A stretch of 64,000 nt of DNA from Heliocidaris erythrogramma (lineage: Eukaryota; Echinodermata; Echinoidea; Camarodonta; Echinometridae), in the NCBI GenBank assembly GCA_025617745.1, contig CM046853.1:49964934-50028933 (forward strand). Direction: 5' to 3'. Shown one piece after another: positions 29,018-43,000 of this stretch (within the stretch, counting starts at the first letter, position 1; each line of letters begins with the position of its first letter). The translations under genes and the position numbers were made by a program. Under the pieces are notes generated by a model. The model was not told the origin of the DNA. It was given only the letters and a program-made list of their open reading frames with translations, and did not search any database.

Positions 29018-32000
29018 ATTTTTTTCTCGCCTGCGTAGCGAGACATACAGTAGGTGTCACTTTTCCTTTTTAGTATTTCCTAATATATGACAATTTGCTA
29101 AGTCCTGAAATTGAGAAACTGGATATTTTGGAGTATTTGAATGAGAGAGCTTTTCTTGTACTGTGACAATGTCTTGATTTGTTAAAGAAAGAGAAATGGA
29201 ATAGGGTAAATAATGTATTTATTTTGTGTGTTGTAATTTTATTTTGCATAATATACACTAAATCATTGTGCCGGACCATGTACATGTATAAGTAGGCTGT
29301 AGTGTATAGTAAGGTTTTTTTTAATAAAAGCTGCAGTTGTTGATAATGGAGCTGCATGTATCAGTTCATTTAAGTACAAAACTTAATTTTATTGTAATTA
29401 AGACACTGCTTTGCACCTGCTTTATTCTTTACATTTCCCATAGAACATCCTTTTTTTTTCTATAATGAGCTTTGAATTGATTGTTACTACCATTAATTAG
29501 AAAGCAAAAGTGTACAAATATGAAAAAGACAAATTCTGTTGATTCTCTTTTTCTGCTGTGGAATCAACATTTACTACAGAAAAAAATTAAGTAGTTTGAA
29601 TATTTAGTAGGAATAGTATATAATAAAGTGAATTTCAAGTTTTTTTCTTTCTCTTTTCTTATTCAATAATTGCTCTATTTTTGATGAGTCCATGTATCAT
29701 TGTAGGCAAACACTCTTTCTAAAGTGTTATCTAGAATCTCAGATACCGGTCATATCAGAAATCAACATGACAAGTAACTTAGTAAACTTACCCCTCTGAA
29801 ACAGTTGAGTGATGTCATCTTCGTTGGTTGCTACTTTGTGAAAGATTAATCCAGCTTATTAAATCCAAATCGTTTAAAATATCCAGAGGAGAAGTTGAGA
29901 AGTTTAGAAGTTGAGTACTCTGGAAATTTAGTTATGTTCATGAATGTGATGTCAGAGTTCTGCTGTTAACTTCACTTCCACAAGATTCTTATAATAGCAC
30001 TTGGTACATTGTATGATTGTCAAAGAGAGGTTCCCCTTATCTCCATCTCCTGCTGTGCCAGTACATGTCCTAATGGTCAGATATGATTATCATTACTGTA
30101 TAAACAATGCGCAGAGTGCCTCTCCAGTTACCCTGACGAGAGTGACAGAAAGTGAAAGGGGGAGGGGGAGACACTATCCTGTTATGAATGGGAAAGCACT
30201 TTATTCCCGTTGGATGGATTTAGGTGGTGATTAATTTGAGTTCGGCATGGTCGGCCAAGAGTGTCTTCCAAAGTATTACTTGCGCACATGATGTTGGTGT
30301 TGACATGGAAGTATTAAAGTGTGAGGTGTGATTACTCCTGGAGTCCTGGGAAGGAAGCAGGAGAGTACAAGGGGGTGGCAGCCATAAACGTTTGTGGCTT
30401 TCTTGTCTTTCCTAAATTTGTGCTTTTAGGATGTACACCATAGATGATTCAAGGCAAAGCTGCTGACATATCCCTTTATATGATGAATTCAGTTAAATAA
30501 TCACTAATTAATTTTCATATTTATGTACAATAAATTCATAAAGGGAATATTCAAAGTAGATTTTTATAGAATTTCTTTTTTTTTTCCCCTACAGAATTAT
30601 AAAGGGGCATCATAGAAATTTCCAAATCAAATTATTATAGTTATCATTTTGAAAGTCTTCTACAGAAGTTGAAGTGTTCTTGTAGATGTGGAATTTTTAA
30701 TAGTATAAACTATGTCCCCACCCCCCACCCCCCACCCCGGCCCAGTCGGTGACATTTTCCATCCTCCTTTTTTTTGTTTTCTGCCTGAGCACTGTAATAG
30801 TTTTCATAGCTCTTCTTCACAAGCTATCTACATGTACATTAAATTGCTCATTATTCATTTGGATTCTTTTGTTCAATTAAAAAGAGAGAGCTTGTTAAGT
30901 CTGAAAAGCTCCAAAATTTTGAAAAAGTAAGAAGAAAAAAAGTGTATGAAAGTACAATAATTAGATTTATTTCTCACTTTTACACTAGCAATTTTACATC
31001 TTTGATGAGTGATCTCGACAAATAAATCAGAATTATATTTTGTAATAGTATATGCTTCAAGGAAGAAGAAAAGTTCAGGATTCACAGTAATGCATTTCTG
31101 ATTTTCCACCATTTTCTAACACACTTAACGTAACATTTATATGCACACTACCCCCCAAGACAGAAATCCTGCATATGCCCCATCTGGCAAGTACTCTCTC
31201 ATAAAGTAGGGGCTGGGCTATCTCAAAATCCATTTTGCTCCCAAGATTACAGAGGATTGTGAGGAATTCATGTAATACATCATAGCATGAGCTAAGGGTA
31301 TTCAACTTTATTGCCAAATTAATGTGTGGTGCCTGGGGGAGTGTGACACTAATTTACTCTTATATCGAAAGCAAGGCTGTGATGACAAATGGGGAAAGCA
31401 TGCAGGCTTAGTCCTCTTTACTCATGCTTTACTCATGCTGAAAGCTTTCGTCTAGCTCTCCACTCTGGAAAGAGTGGAAATTATACAGTGTTTGTGCATA
31501 TTTTACTCACTGTTTATGAAGTTGCATGTATGAGCAATTTATAGAGCTAAAGTGAGTATTGTATCTAGAATTTTTTCCCACCTATAATGGTCAAATGGTC
31601 TGTAGCCCCCCTCCTTGACCCCTCCTCTGATGTCCTGTTAAATTATTTGTATGTTTTGAAATATAGATAGATCCTCTGATTATCTTGATCAGTGGTCTGA
31701 AAAATGATACAAAGACTTGAACAGGAAGAGAAAATTAATTAAGGCATAACAAATATATTCTTTTACACAAATATAAAGCCCTTCTTGCTCTCAACAAATG
31801 AAATGCGGCAGTGATATAATGGTATAGTGTATGTATTTTAGGATTAAAAGCAAAATGTTTCAACATCTTGAGTAGATTTCCATGTGGTCAGTGCACCAAT
31901 GTCCATTACCCAAATATGCTGAAACAAACTAGACCCCAGGAGCAGGTGCATACATGTTGTATCCATTACATTCCTACAACCAAGCTCATGCATTCCATGC

Positions 32001-34088
32001 ATGTCATGTGTGTTGATGGATAGTCTGAATCTGCAGACTCTTGTTTGTAAAGGATGGCTAGTATGCATTGAAAGTGAAACTTTAGTTTATGCTTGTATTT
32101 AATCTGATTATTCAGTCATGCATATATATGCACATCTACATACTGTATGCAATGCATGGTAATGAATGGAAACTAAATCATGAATTTTAGGGTGAGAAAG
32201 AGTTTAAAGAAGGAGTTGTAATGGGGCTAGTGTTGTCCTGTAGAGTTTGAGCTAAGCATTGAAAATTGTACAGTTATAGATGCTTGTCACAGTTTTTAAT
32301 GGGCTGTTTTATCCGCATTTTCACAAATTTACATTGTCAAGATCTTGGAACATAACTTTGCTCTTTAGATTCATTATGCACATGTGTATAAAGAAGGCTA
32401 ATATTGAGAAAGATTTAGAGGCTGATGTGCACAAATAATCAAGAAAAGGAACGAATAGTGTTGGGTAATTATTGAAATCGTTTTTGAAAATCTAGAAATG
32501 TGCATTTAAAAACATTTTTATTGTATACCATTGTTAATATATTGTTTCATTTTTGTCTTGAATACAGGAAATAATAGGGACAGGGTCTGGGGCAGAGTCT
32601 AGTTACACGATGACTGCTTGCAAAGATGGATCGGCAAGTTCACAGGTCCATGCAAATGGATTTCTGTGACATATGTTCAGGACTTCAGGTAAATAATGTG
32701 TTACTACAATTATGTCAACGTTTTCTCCACACAGTACATGGTATGCGGTAAATTGATAGCGAATGCTTGATGTTATTGCAAATTTGGAAGATTTCGAAAA
32801 TGTCCTATTATTGTTTGGATATGTGTGTACAGCTGTATGTTTACAATCATGTAGAGGAATTGAAACTTTAAGTCTCATATAAATGCATGTTTAGGAAATG
32901 ACAAAAGGAGATGTCCTATACCCTTTGCAATGTCCTAATTACAACTTGTAGCACACAATTCATGTGTAGAAGTCTATGTGTTGAAATCATTTTATACTAC
33001 TGCCAAAATGTTAAAGTGCTTGAGGCAAGCTGATTATTCTGACAGTAGAGGAGTCCTCTTCCTTTTCTTACCTTCCTGTTGCTACTCTCCAACCTTCCTT
33101 TATCATTTTCTGCAGTCTTCCCTGCATATCTATTCTGGCAAGTTTCTATGTTGCATTCTTTTCTACTCTGCTTTATGAATGACCATAAAGCAGCCACTGA
33201 TTATTCAAATTATGAGAGCTGAGAGCATTTTCAGTCACCTGAGATTCTGGTTTTAATATATGCCATATGAATTGGAAGTGTTTTTAGTATATTGTCAGTG
33301 CAGGTGATAAGTTAAATCTCAAGGAAAATTAAAAAGATGTTACTTTAAATTTGTATCCTCATTTATTTATCTTTTGAAGCTTGTTTTATGATTTCATTTT
33401 TAATAATTAAAATAATTTTTAATATGTTTCAGAAATATGGAAATATATGTATATATATTTCCGTTAACCTTGAATAACTTGAAGTCGCATCAGTTGAACT
33501 TTCCCTAAGTTGAATAAATATTTTTGACTAAACTATGCAAAACATGTGTTTACATTTCCTAAGGCGAATTTCGCATACCGGTAAGTCATGACTATTTTCT
33601 GTGGTCCCAACAGATTTGACTTGTGCAAAGTTAACTGTATTTTCATCCATCACCATATATTTTTAACACACTCCTAGGCCCATGATGGAAGGGTATATAC
33701 ATGTACTTCTGGCTAAGAGGGGATTTTATGTGCCAGAAGATCATATGAACTATGATCTCATCAGGTAAGAATGAATAACTGTATGTTCTGTTTAGGTAAT
33801 GGTATCCAGATTTTGTCACTAACTGCTCTTACTCTGATACAATCATGGAGAAAAGACATTTTATTGGTAATGAAAGTTACCTTGAAAATATTGTGAATAT
33901 TTTGTTGTTTCATTGTAAATCAGACCTATAAAAGACCATTAAAAAAAAAGAAAGAAGCAGTTTAAAAGCACAGGTTACATACAGTTGTTACTTGAGAAGA
34001 CACCACAAGGGAAACCAGAAAAAGTTAGCTCACTATGAGTTGGTGTCAGTTATTCTGCAAGTAAAATGGACATGTAATTAAATGTATA

Positions 34089-34307
34089 ATGCCCAATGAT
34101 GTGAACCAAAATCTTGAGGCTAGCTGGTGATTCTGACAGTGAAGACCTACCCTCTTCTGTGTCCTTTCTGTATTCAGCTACAATCTTCCTCCCATTTTCT
34201 CATTTGCCTTTCTGTATTTTTCTGTTCTCTTGGTCTTTGCTGAAAGGATTGCTCAAGAGCAGCTGATGATTATCAGATTATGAGAGCTGAGGGCATTGGT
34301 TGTCAAT
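34089..34307 (+). repeat. Direct repeat unit A
   Basis: Begins ATGCCCAATGATGTGAACC and runs through CTAGCTGGTGATTCTGACAG to GAGAGCTGAGGGCATTGGTTG. It is about 90% like 34760-34967 and more distantly like 33005-33230, with unit spacing about 670 bases. Confidence 0.8.
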
Positions 34308-34759
34308 AGGTTTTTGAACTTTGACCATCGGATTGGAAACAAAATACAACTTTCTTGATTCAATTATAAGTTTGACGACTACAGATGAAGGTTGATTCCA
34401 TTTTCTCATCACTTCTATCTTTGTCTTCCAGGTGATAGACTGCCTCCAGCGCTTCAGGAGATGGTGCCAAGATATGACATCTCCCGCCATCAGATCCACT
34501 GATGATCAAGATGAAGCTTGGAAAGCTCTACCCGTCACCTAAGGCTCTACGAGCTCAGACAGAAGGTACCTCTCACCTCTATCTTAGCTTCCTCATGCCC
34601 AAGTAGTGCATGGAATTGATCTGGTACTTTCAGGCTATGTTTAACACATTTTAGAATCAAGAGAATAAAGTAAAGATTTATTTGAATTAAATCAAGCAGA
34701 GGCACATTGGGTATTTTTTTGCCGGTATAAAATGCATTTAGAAAATATTTATATTTTCC

Positions 34760-34967
34760 ATGCCCAATGATGTAAACCACAATCTTGAGGCTAGCTGGTG
34801 ATTCTGACAGTGAAGACCTACCCTTTCTGTGTCCTTTCTGTATTCAGCTACAATCTTCCTCCATTTTACTTATTTCTGTATTCTTCTGTTCTTTTGGTCT
34901 TTGTTGAAAGGATTGCTCAAGAGCAGCTGATGATTATCAGATTATGAGAGCTGAGGGCATTGGTTGT
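34760..34967 (+). repeat. Direct repeat unit B
   Basis: Second copy of the 34089-34307 unit with small deletions (the CTCT before TCTGTGTCC and part of the CATTTTCT stretch are missing). Confidence 0.8.
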
Positions 34968-35273
34968 TGATTTTAAGATATTCACTGAAGTGACGTAGCT
35001 TTCTTGTATGCAGTGTAGCTGTTTACAGGGAGATGTGAGTGAGAGAATGGAAAGTTTTGTCTCTCTCAAGCATTGAATCTGTTCAGTATGGCTAGATTTT
35101 GGTGTGATTTAACATTTTACATAATTCTTCCCAGGTTGTACAACAATCGCTCTCTGTCAATTTCCTACACTAAGTAAAAACCTAATTTAACCCTGGATCC
35201 AACATTATGCCTAACCTTATCTCTTATCCCTTAAACCTAAAACCCGTTATGCAACATTAACCCTAACCATATA

Positions 35274-35449
35274 CAGTGAAACTTCATTATTACAGACTCC
35301 TTGGAACCAAGGAAATTTCCTCTTTTTATCAAAACCTTGTTCTATCAGGGCTAAAAAAACAACAGAATGCAAAGAAGTGGGAATGGCAAAATTACCGTCA
35401 TAATGAGAGTTTGTTATAACAGTGTTCTTTATAACGAGGTTAAACTGTG
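35274..35449. mobile_element. pogo/Tc1-like MITE, third copy
   Basis: CAGTGAAACTTCATTATTAC at the left, preceded by TA, and TTCTTTATAACGAGGTTAAAC at the right, with the family interior ATCAGGGCTAAAAAAACAA. Right end degenerate. Confidence 0.7.
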
Positions 35450-36936
35450 TATCTCTGAAATAAAGTCTGGAGCACACGTCGTAGGAGCAATTGTTGGATC
35501 ATGTCTGTCGAAGATATTGACATCTTTGGGTTAATAACAGACTCCTTACCTGCACTCCAGGGCTATTGTAGCTTGAACACTTGTCTATAAAAGATTGATT
35601 CTTTCCATATTGGAGCCTTTCTTTATTTTCATCACCCTAGTTTATCCATCTGTTTTCTCCATGTAGATGCTGTCACTTTATTTGGATTATCGATTCCATG
35701 TCATACACCTCACTTCCATGAAGGTTCGTAAACTATGGGCTGACAATTATGTAATTGCTGTCAAACTTATGTAAAATGGAAGTGTACCATATCTTTATAC
35801 TGAAATCATCAAATTCAAACAATTGTGTGTACTCTAGAAGCAATTCTGAATGTACATGTTGATTTCAGATTGTACAACTATATATGTTGTGAGGCAGTGG
35901 CTTAAATTAGGCGATGTTGGTTTCTTTTCAGTTATGATAAAATATAGATCCTTTCACATCGATGACAGTATATAATGAAGTATTGTTACTGCCCTGTGAT
36001 GACAAAAGATGCCTTATTCTGAGACTGGTTTGTGAATGTCCCATCCTACACTCGACACCTTTCTTACATTCTACTGTTGCTCTTCTCAGACTCTACTCGT
36101 CTCTATCTTTCCCTCCATAAGTTTTCTCTTATTCTCTGTGGGATGTTTGCAGTGTGGACCAGTTTGATGACAACCAATGTCTGAGGGCATCTCTTATATC
36201 TTATTTAACAACTGTGCATTGCAGATAGTAATTTATTATTTTGCATTGTGAAATATATGTATGGTGTTATCAGAGGGAGATATGAGTCATTTTATAGCTT
36301 AATTGGTAAATGGTAATATGTTGCATTCAAGCTTTCATGCATGGTCTAATGAAAAAGTTTAAGGTCATAAAATGAATAAATTGCAACCAAATTCTTTTGC
36401 AATGTATGAGGTTTCTGGCCATGAAAATGGCTAATGTATATTGTAAATTCACCAAAGTTTCCTTATGGTACACTAGTGATGTTTTGATCAATATGAATCA
36501 AAACATATGGCTACTAATTTTAAGTGATACTCTTGACCTTGCTATATGTTATATTTAATCATCATTCACTTTTGTCTCTTCCTCTTTGCCCAAAGCTTCA
36601 TCTATGAACCTGGTTCCACAGATCTGCTACTAAAGAACTGGAGGCTCACTGTCATCACTGAGGAAATTTTAGCTGACGGAATTCATACCAATGAAGACAC
36701 TTGAATGACATGAATCCCCCCCCCCTTTTTGAAGAAATTTCCTGGTATGTGCAGTATACATGCATTGATAAGATTCTAGCTTTGCAATAAAACTTCCAAA
36801 ATGAAAATAGTATACATATTGTGTGTCTTTTTACTCATATGGTTGCGTGCTTTGAGAAGGAAGGCAAGTTGTATGAGGAGGATGAAACCAGTGTGTTTGG
36901 AATAGGAATGCCTCATACAGTGTGGAACCTTATACA

Positions 36937-37140
36937 TTTAATAAAGAACACTGTTATAACAAACTCTTGTTATAACCAGGTAATTTTCTTGGTCCAAAGG
37001 AGTTATGAGTTTCCACTGTACTAACTAACACCTTGGGACCAAGGAAATTACCTCTTTATATCAAAACCTTGTTATATCAGGGCTAAAAAACAATAGGATA
37101 CAAAAAAGTGGGACCAACAAAGTCACCTTGTTAAAATGAG
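36937..37140. mobile_element. pogo/Tc1-like MITE, rearranged copy
   Basis: Contains GAGTTTCCACTGTA in the middle, flanked by two partial family segments (TTATAACAAACTCTTG and ATATCAGGGCTAAAAAACA), suggesting two partly overlapping insertions. Confidence 0.6.
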
Positions 37141-38120
37141 AGTTTGTGTTTTTTATAAAACCAGAAACTTTCACAAACTTTATCAGTGGAAAAGATTGAG
37201 TGATTCCCACAAGTATCATGCCAAAAAATTAATCACACCACCAAAATTTCGCAATTTGTCAAGAAAACAAAAAAAGGAAATTCATATTTTAGATGAATTT
37301 TTCTGGTTTTCAGCACTGTTTGAATGTGTTGATTTTACATTGCTTGTGAATTAATACAGTACTTGCATAATAATTGGTTATACATGTATTTTTGCAAAAT
37401 TGTGCCAGACATGAAGTGTGGCATACTAGTAAATGAGCAATGTACCATAAGAATGTGCAAGGTATATGAACTTTTATTTAGTCATAGCCTCTAATTTCTT
37501 TGGAGAAAAATAGGACAGGGAATGTTATTTATTGATCCACTCATTGGCAAAGTGGTCTTTTATGATGTGTGATGGTATCCAGAAGAACTCCTCTTTTGTA
37601 GTGTACAAGGCTTGCTTTCCTTTTTATTTTAATACAGGCAGTATGGGCATTACATTTTACATACCTTCCTGTGAAAATGTCTTATTACAGGAAATCAGTA
37701 ACTGGATATCTAAATTTAGTATTTTTTTTTACAATAACAAATGGAGAGTTCTTAATGTACGATATTACACAGTGAAGACCAATTTGCTGGGGGGAGGGGG
37801 AGGGGAGGGAGATGAATGGGGATTCTCCAAATAATATAAAGTCAATATATAAAGTCAAATTCATTTGAACACAAAAATACTCACAAAATTCAATATATGT
37901 TTACCGTCAGCATAATTTTATTACATGTACCAAAATGTGGCCAGGAGGTATTACATAGCATAATCTGCAGTCAACTGAGAACCTTGAACTTTAGGTGGGA
38001 TGGACTTGTGTTTTCACAAAGTTCAGAGCAGAGAGAACTTTGTTCCTCTCTCAGACTTATTTCAAATACATACTACAGTGACAACAAAAGCCAAACTTTC
38101 AAAAGTCCAAACACCTATAA

Positions 38121-38259
38121 AGGGTTCCCACAAGCAGCCATGCTGGAGGACATAACAATAAAAACGTGTGCACTTACACCATGCCTTCAATGGCTTTTCA
38201 TAATCTGATGCACAGGTTTTTATTGTTATGTCCTCTAGCATGGCTGCCGTGAGAACCCT
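38121..38259. mobile_element. MITE with AGGGTTCCCAC ends
   Basis: AGGGTTCCCACAAGCAGCC and AGCATGCTGGAGGACATAAC-type left sequence is mirrored by GTTATGTCCTCTAGCATGG and GAGAACCCT at the right, with about 50-bp arms. Non-coding, 139 bp. Confidence 0.75.
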
Positions 38260-39839
38260 CTTGTTAACCTTGATGCCGTCTCCTAGAATATTACATGTGA
38301 CATTCGTTAATAAAATGGTGGGGACTTCAGTGAGGATCAGGACCCGTATTCAATTCAATACTTCCAAGATGAAATACTTAAGCACCTAAACACAGGACAT
38401 TTACAGCAGGTCACCTGTCTAATGCAGTTGACAAACTTATCTCCCACACGAGCCAAAAACCTGTACAGGTATACAAAAAAGGAAAACCATTTGTTTTCAT
38501 GATTTTGTACTTGATTCCAACATAGTTAACTGAACTGATAGTATTATGAATCATGCATACGGACAAGGCATAATTGAATGAATTTTAGAGCGAAGATTAA
38601 AGGCCTTCAACCTGTATACAATGGATGTACTGGCAACTTTTTAGGTTTCTCTCGGGGAGCCTTTAGACAGGAAATACATGATAGTTACAAGTGTGTGAAG
38701 AAGTATGATGTCTGATGAATTCGACTGTCTTTTCCATTTCACCCTGCAACGAAACTGTTTTAAATTACTTCCAACTAATATGCATCATGCTTGCTTCCAG
38801 ATTACAAAATGGTAGTTTATCTTCATGTTTTCTTAGCCTATTATGATACATGTAGAAGGCATACATAATATTGTATAGCACTGTAATCTATACTACTTGC
38901 TGATGATGACAACACGTTTGTTGGCTCAAAACCGTTTAGTCAAGCTTTATTCTAGAACAAATGGGCAAGGACGTGATATCTTGATGTATCAAGTAACAGA
39001 GCCAGTCGATTCATTCGAGCTGTTCTTGCACACTAAATACTTGACCTTGGTAAATGGATGTATTTGTGTTATCCATATAACATACATCACAGAGTTCCTG
39101 ATTTCAAACAGACATGGATGGGATACAAAGTGCGTTTAGCAAAGTGACATGGCAACTTAAAAAGCGAAGGGCCATTGCATGGCATTTACACATATTCACA
39201 TCTGTACAAAAATATCAAATCATCAACAATTTTAAATTGTCTAATGCCACTAAGTGCCGTGCAGAAACAGTATTATGAGACCACTTGCCCCATTGTTGAG
39301 GGCAAGTTAATTAGTCCTCCAGACAAGCAGTTTTACTACATGTACAGGTAGCCTCGAGTAGGCCTAGTCTATGTGTCATTCATCTAAGCTTTGCTTTTTT
39401 AAGCTAAATCAAGGTAATAGACCACTGGCCCGGACAAACATTTTATTTACATCTTTAACCCCTTCTGTGCCGTGGGTGGCTGATCCTGCTCAAAACCTTG
39501 TGTGTTACGACTTGGGTCGTTAATGTTTTTCATCCTGAAACAAAAATAGTGTAATGAAATAAAACATAAGCCAAAATTTTACTCTTGAAAGATCACATAT
39601 GCCAATTGTCAAAAAAAATTGGTTGCACAGAAGGAGTCGACATAAAAAGAGAAGAACATATGAGTGACCTGAAGCTGAGCTTTCTTTCTTCAGTTTTAGT
39701 GAAATTAATGCAGCCTTAGACAAACAAGTGCTCTTTTTCACATGTTCAGTTTGGTGGGTTGTGCTATCAATCTGGCACCTTCACAGTTCTCATGTTTACA
39801 TTCACAAGCCTTTGGGGATATCTTCACAATTCATTGTCA

Positions 39840-40010
39840 TCAGTCGGCCATGGAGAGCCGGTCCAGGACCTTGCGGTAGTCCTCCAGGAGGTGCTGGTAC
39901 CACTTCTCCAAGGTCTGGTGCCTCTCCTCAAGACTAGTACCTTCTTCTGCTGCAGTCAATTCCTCTGGCTTCAATACCTTCTTCAGCTTCTCATAGTCTG
40001 CCTTTTGTTT
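39840..40010 (-). CDS. HAT1: HAT1 exon 10 (terminal)
   Basis: After GCTTTTAG; encodes KQKADYEKLKKVLKPEEL to KVLDRLSMAD and TGA (39840-39842). Confidence 0.95.
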   Translation of the reverse strand, partial: KQKADYEKLKKVLKPEELTAAEEGTSLEERHQTLEKWYQHLLEDYRKVLDRLSMAD

Positions 40011-43000
40011 CTAAAAGCACAAAGAAAGAACATCCAAACATGAAGTTATAGTGACATAATTATTCATTTAAAAAAAAATGAAACTTGTAAATCACCATTT
40101 TGATCTATGAAATAATGAAAACAAACATTTAAAACAAATACCGGTATCCATAGGCTTCCCTTCTTTTATCATATCATATCCTTATGTTTCACTTCTATTT
40201 CATCCTTATCTGATATATGAAACCTGTCATTTGGCGATTTGGATAAGAATTATTACTGTTTTTCTTTGCACTCCTCAGTTCTGCTTCATTTCTTTTTGTT
40301 CACTAAGAAACTAGGTCATGCCCCTGAACATTGCGTCTTCACTCTCCAAACCATTACCTGTTACTAATACAATACTGACCTCCATATATATTTCATAATT
40401 CATATATTTTTGCCTTGTTTACAACCTGATCAAGCAATGGTAAACTCCTACTCGGAATTCCTTCCATCTCATTGCAACTGAATCTCATGAAGTCTTGATT
40501 CTTCTCTTTTATCGACTTTTTTCTTCTCATTTATATCAGTAAGTTAATTGGGTTACTAAACCCATCACCTGACAGATCGCAATTGATAATTATCCTCTTT
40601 TTTTTATGGATTCTATTGACCGAGTGGGGGAGCTGTTCTAACTTTCCTTTCTCCTTCTCTATACCGGGATGTCCCTCTATTTTGTTCTTTTAATGAACAA
40701 ATGAACACTTACTTGGAAAGGAATATTGAGTCTTTTCTTGACGTCCAGTCTGTACGCCCTGGCATGCTCTGAGTTACTGTAATCTGTGGACTTCAGCCGC
40801 AGGATCTCATACACTTTTCTCACTTGTTTCTGCAGAATGAAAAATGTATCATGAAGTAAAATAAGAAGCTTCGAGCAATGGTTTCATATTGGCAAAAAAC
40901 ATTGCTCACCCTGAAAGGATATTGGTACTTTGAATTGACAATTGGTGTAAAGAGAATTTCATCCTTGTAAGCTTGGGGGATATGGTTCCTTATGGGCTTA
41001 CTGAATTTAAGATACTTTCCAAGTGGATTAGGTCATTTAAATGATTAGAAAGGTTCCAATGATCAAAGTACCATAACAGGTACCTTGCAGAATCTTTTTT
41101 TCCTTCAGCAGGGCTGTAAATAAATAAAACTATAGATAAATTCTCGACCGACCGACCGCAGTCGAAATTTATGCCTCTGTCCTTACCAGATCAGAAATAT
41201 ATCGCACATTCATGTTGATTTGTTTTAAATTGATTCTGTTCTAAAGAAAGTTGTCATTCCATGTGACCAAGTTAAAGCTGCTATGTTAAGTGGTTCATGG
41301 GGTTAAAGATCACAAGCAGAGTTGCCATATGGCTGAATTCCCTAATCTAATCAGATCACTGTAACCCTAGTATACATACATGTACCAAGTTTGAAGTTAA
41401 AATGTCAATCTGTGCTCGTTATTGCAAGAACAGTCTATTTACAGGTATATAACATCCTCTGTGACCTTTGAACCCATGACCCCCAAATCTAATTAAATCA
41501 CCTTCACCCAATTATATACATGTGTGCCAAGTTTGAAGTTGATCCATAAATCATTCAAGTTATTGTAAGAACCATCTATTTCCAGGTATATAATGACCTC
41601 TGTGACCTTTGACCTTGTGACCCCCAAATCAACTCAAATCATCATCACTCCCATATGCATACATGGGCCAAGTTTGAAATGGATTTGCCAAATGGTTCTT
41701 AAGTTATAACAAGAACAATCCATTTTCATATATACAATGACCTCCGACCTTTGACCTCGTGACCCCAAAATCTATTCAGATAATCATCTCTCCCATATGC
41801 ATACATGAGCCAAGTTTGAAGTTGATATGCCACATGGTTTTTTAAGTTATCAGGAGAACAAGCCATATTTTCATACATACAATGACCTCTGTGACCTTTG
41901 TGACCTTGTGACCCCAAAATTTTATCAGATCATTGTCCCTTCCATATGCATACATGAGCCAAGTTTGAAGTTGATCTGCCAAATGGTTCTTAGGTTATCG
42001 TGATAACGAAAACGAGACGGACGGACGGACAACCCGAAATAAAATTGCAAAGAATACAGAACCTAGCACAACCAACCTTCACCAATCTATTTTCAAACTC
42101 TTCTAATCACAAAAAGGAGGGTTTTGTAACAAATATGCATGGCTCTTTCAAAATTAAAAGAATCTTCCATCAAGTTGAAGAGCGTGCACACACCTTGTTC
42201 AGCTTGAGTTTCTCCAGAGCTTCATTCTCCATGGCATCACAGAAACCTTTAGCAAGGTTCTCAGGGGTAAAGGCTGGGAGTTTAGCACAGGCCTTGCAGT
42301 CAATGAAGTCTCGCAGTCTTACAAACTCATCTGAGGGATCTTCCACTGAAAAGATATGTGGAGGAATAGAGAGTAAAGTAAAATGCATACTTAAAAACAG
42401 ATTTTATTCAGTTTTCATTGAGGAAATTGGACTACCTGCTGATTTTTCACCAAATCCTCCCTAGTCTTTAATAGTCATGATGTTATCTGTCTTTTATCAA
42501 ACACAAGTGTTTTATGTAAGATGAAACCTTCATCAGAAAGTAATACAGCGGAACCTTGTTATAAAAACTTCCTACTAGTCAATAAAACTGAACATGCCAT
42601 TCAAGGAACTTTAAAGCAGACAATAATCCCTCTCATTGGTCAATAACAATATATAAACATACAAAAATTCTCTATGTTGCCACTTGTTTCTCTTCACCTG
42701 TGATATCAAGCACCTCTGTGTCTTTCCTGAAATCTGCATACATCGTCTCCAAGAACTGAGCTCCATGACCTTGTCTTTGGAATGGTGGGAGAATCAGGAC
42801 TTGACTGAAAAAGAAGAACATATACAAAGATTTACACTCTCTAATTCAAATATTACGAAGAGGTCACTAATGTATATATACAAGATCTTTAAGAGCTGAG
42901 CTCCATAACCTTGTCTTTGGTATGGTAGGATGATCAGGACTTGACTAAATTAGAACACATACAAAGTGTTACAATAAGTAATTCAAATATGATGAAGAAA

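Larger units (their letters stand above)
24185..32567. other. Intergenic, repeat-rich region upstream of RSU1
   Basis: Contains the palindromic elements at 26709-27207 and 28376-29017, a C-rich minisatellite and a relative of the giant foldback. A short minus-strand ATG followed by a donor (29792-29818, MTSLNCFRG then GTAAGTTT) is too short to call. No other coding evidence is seen. Confidence 0.5.
32568..36633 (+). other. Possible spliced transcript, coding potential doubtful
   Basis: Five exon-like blocks are bounded by acceptor and donor sequences: 32568-32688, 33678-33764, 34432-34565, 35667-35723 and from 36596. If joined, an ATG at 34502 opens a 52-codon frame (MIKMKLGKLYPSPKALRAQ...) that keeps phase across two introns and ends at TAA 36631-36633. 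I recognise no family, and other frames in these blocks are also open for short distances. It may be a non-coding RNA or chance. Confidence 0.2.

Noticed and set aside
29792..29818. A minus-strand 9-codon start exon before a GTAAGTTT donor
   Set aside because: Too short, no partner exon, and RSU1 already has a good start codon in its own exon 1.
37532..37834. 100-codon plus-strand frame
   Set aside because: AT-rich, no splice context or recognisable motif, ends in a G-run; likely chance.
42000..42464. A 154-codon plus-strand open frame
   Set aside because: It is the antisense shadow of HAT1 exon 8 plus flanking intron and GACGGACGG repeat; the minus-strand exon is clearly the real gene.
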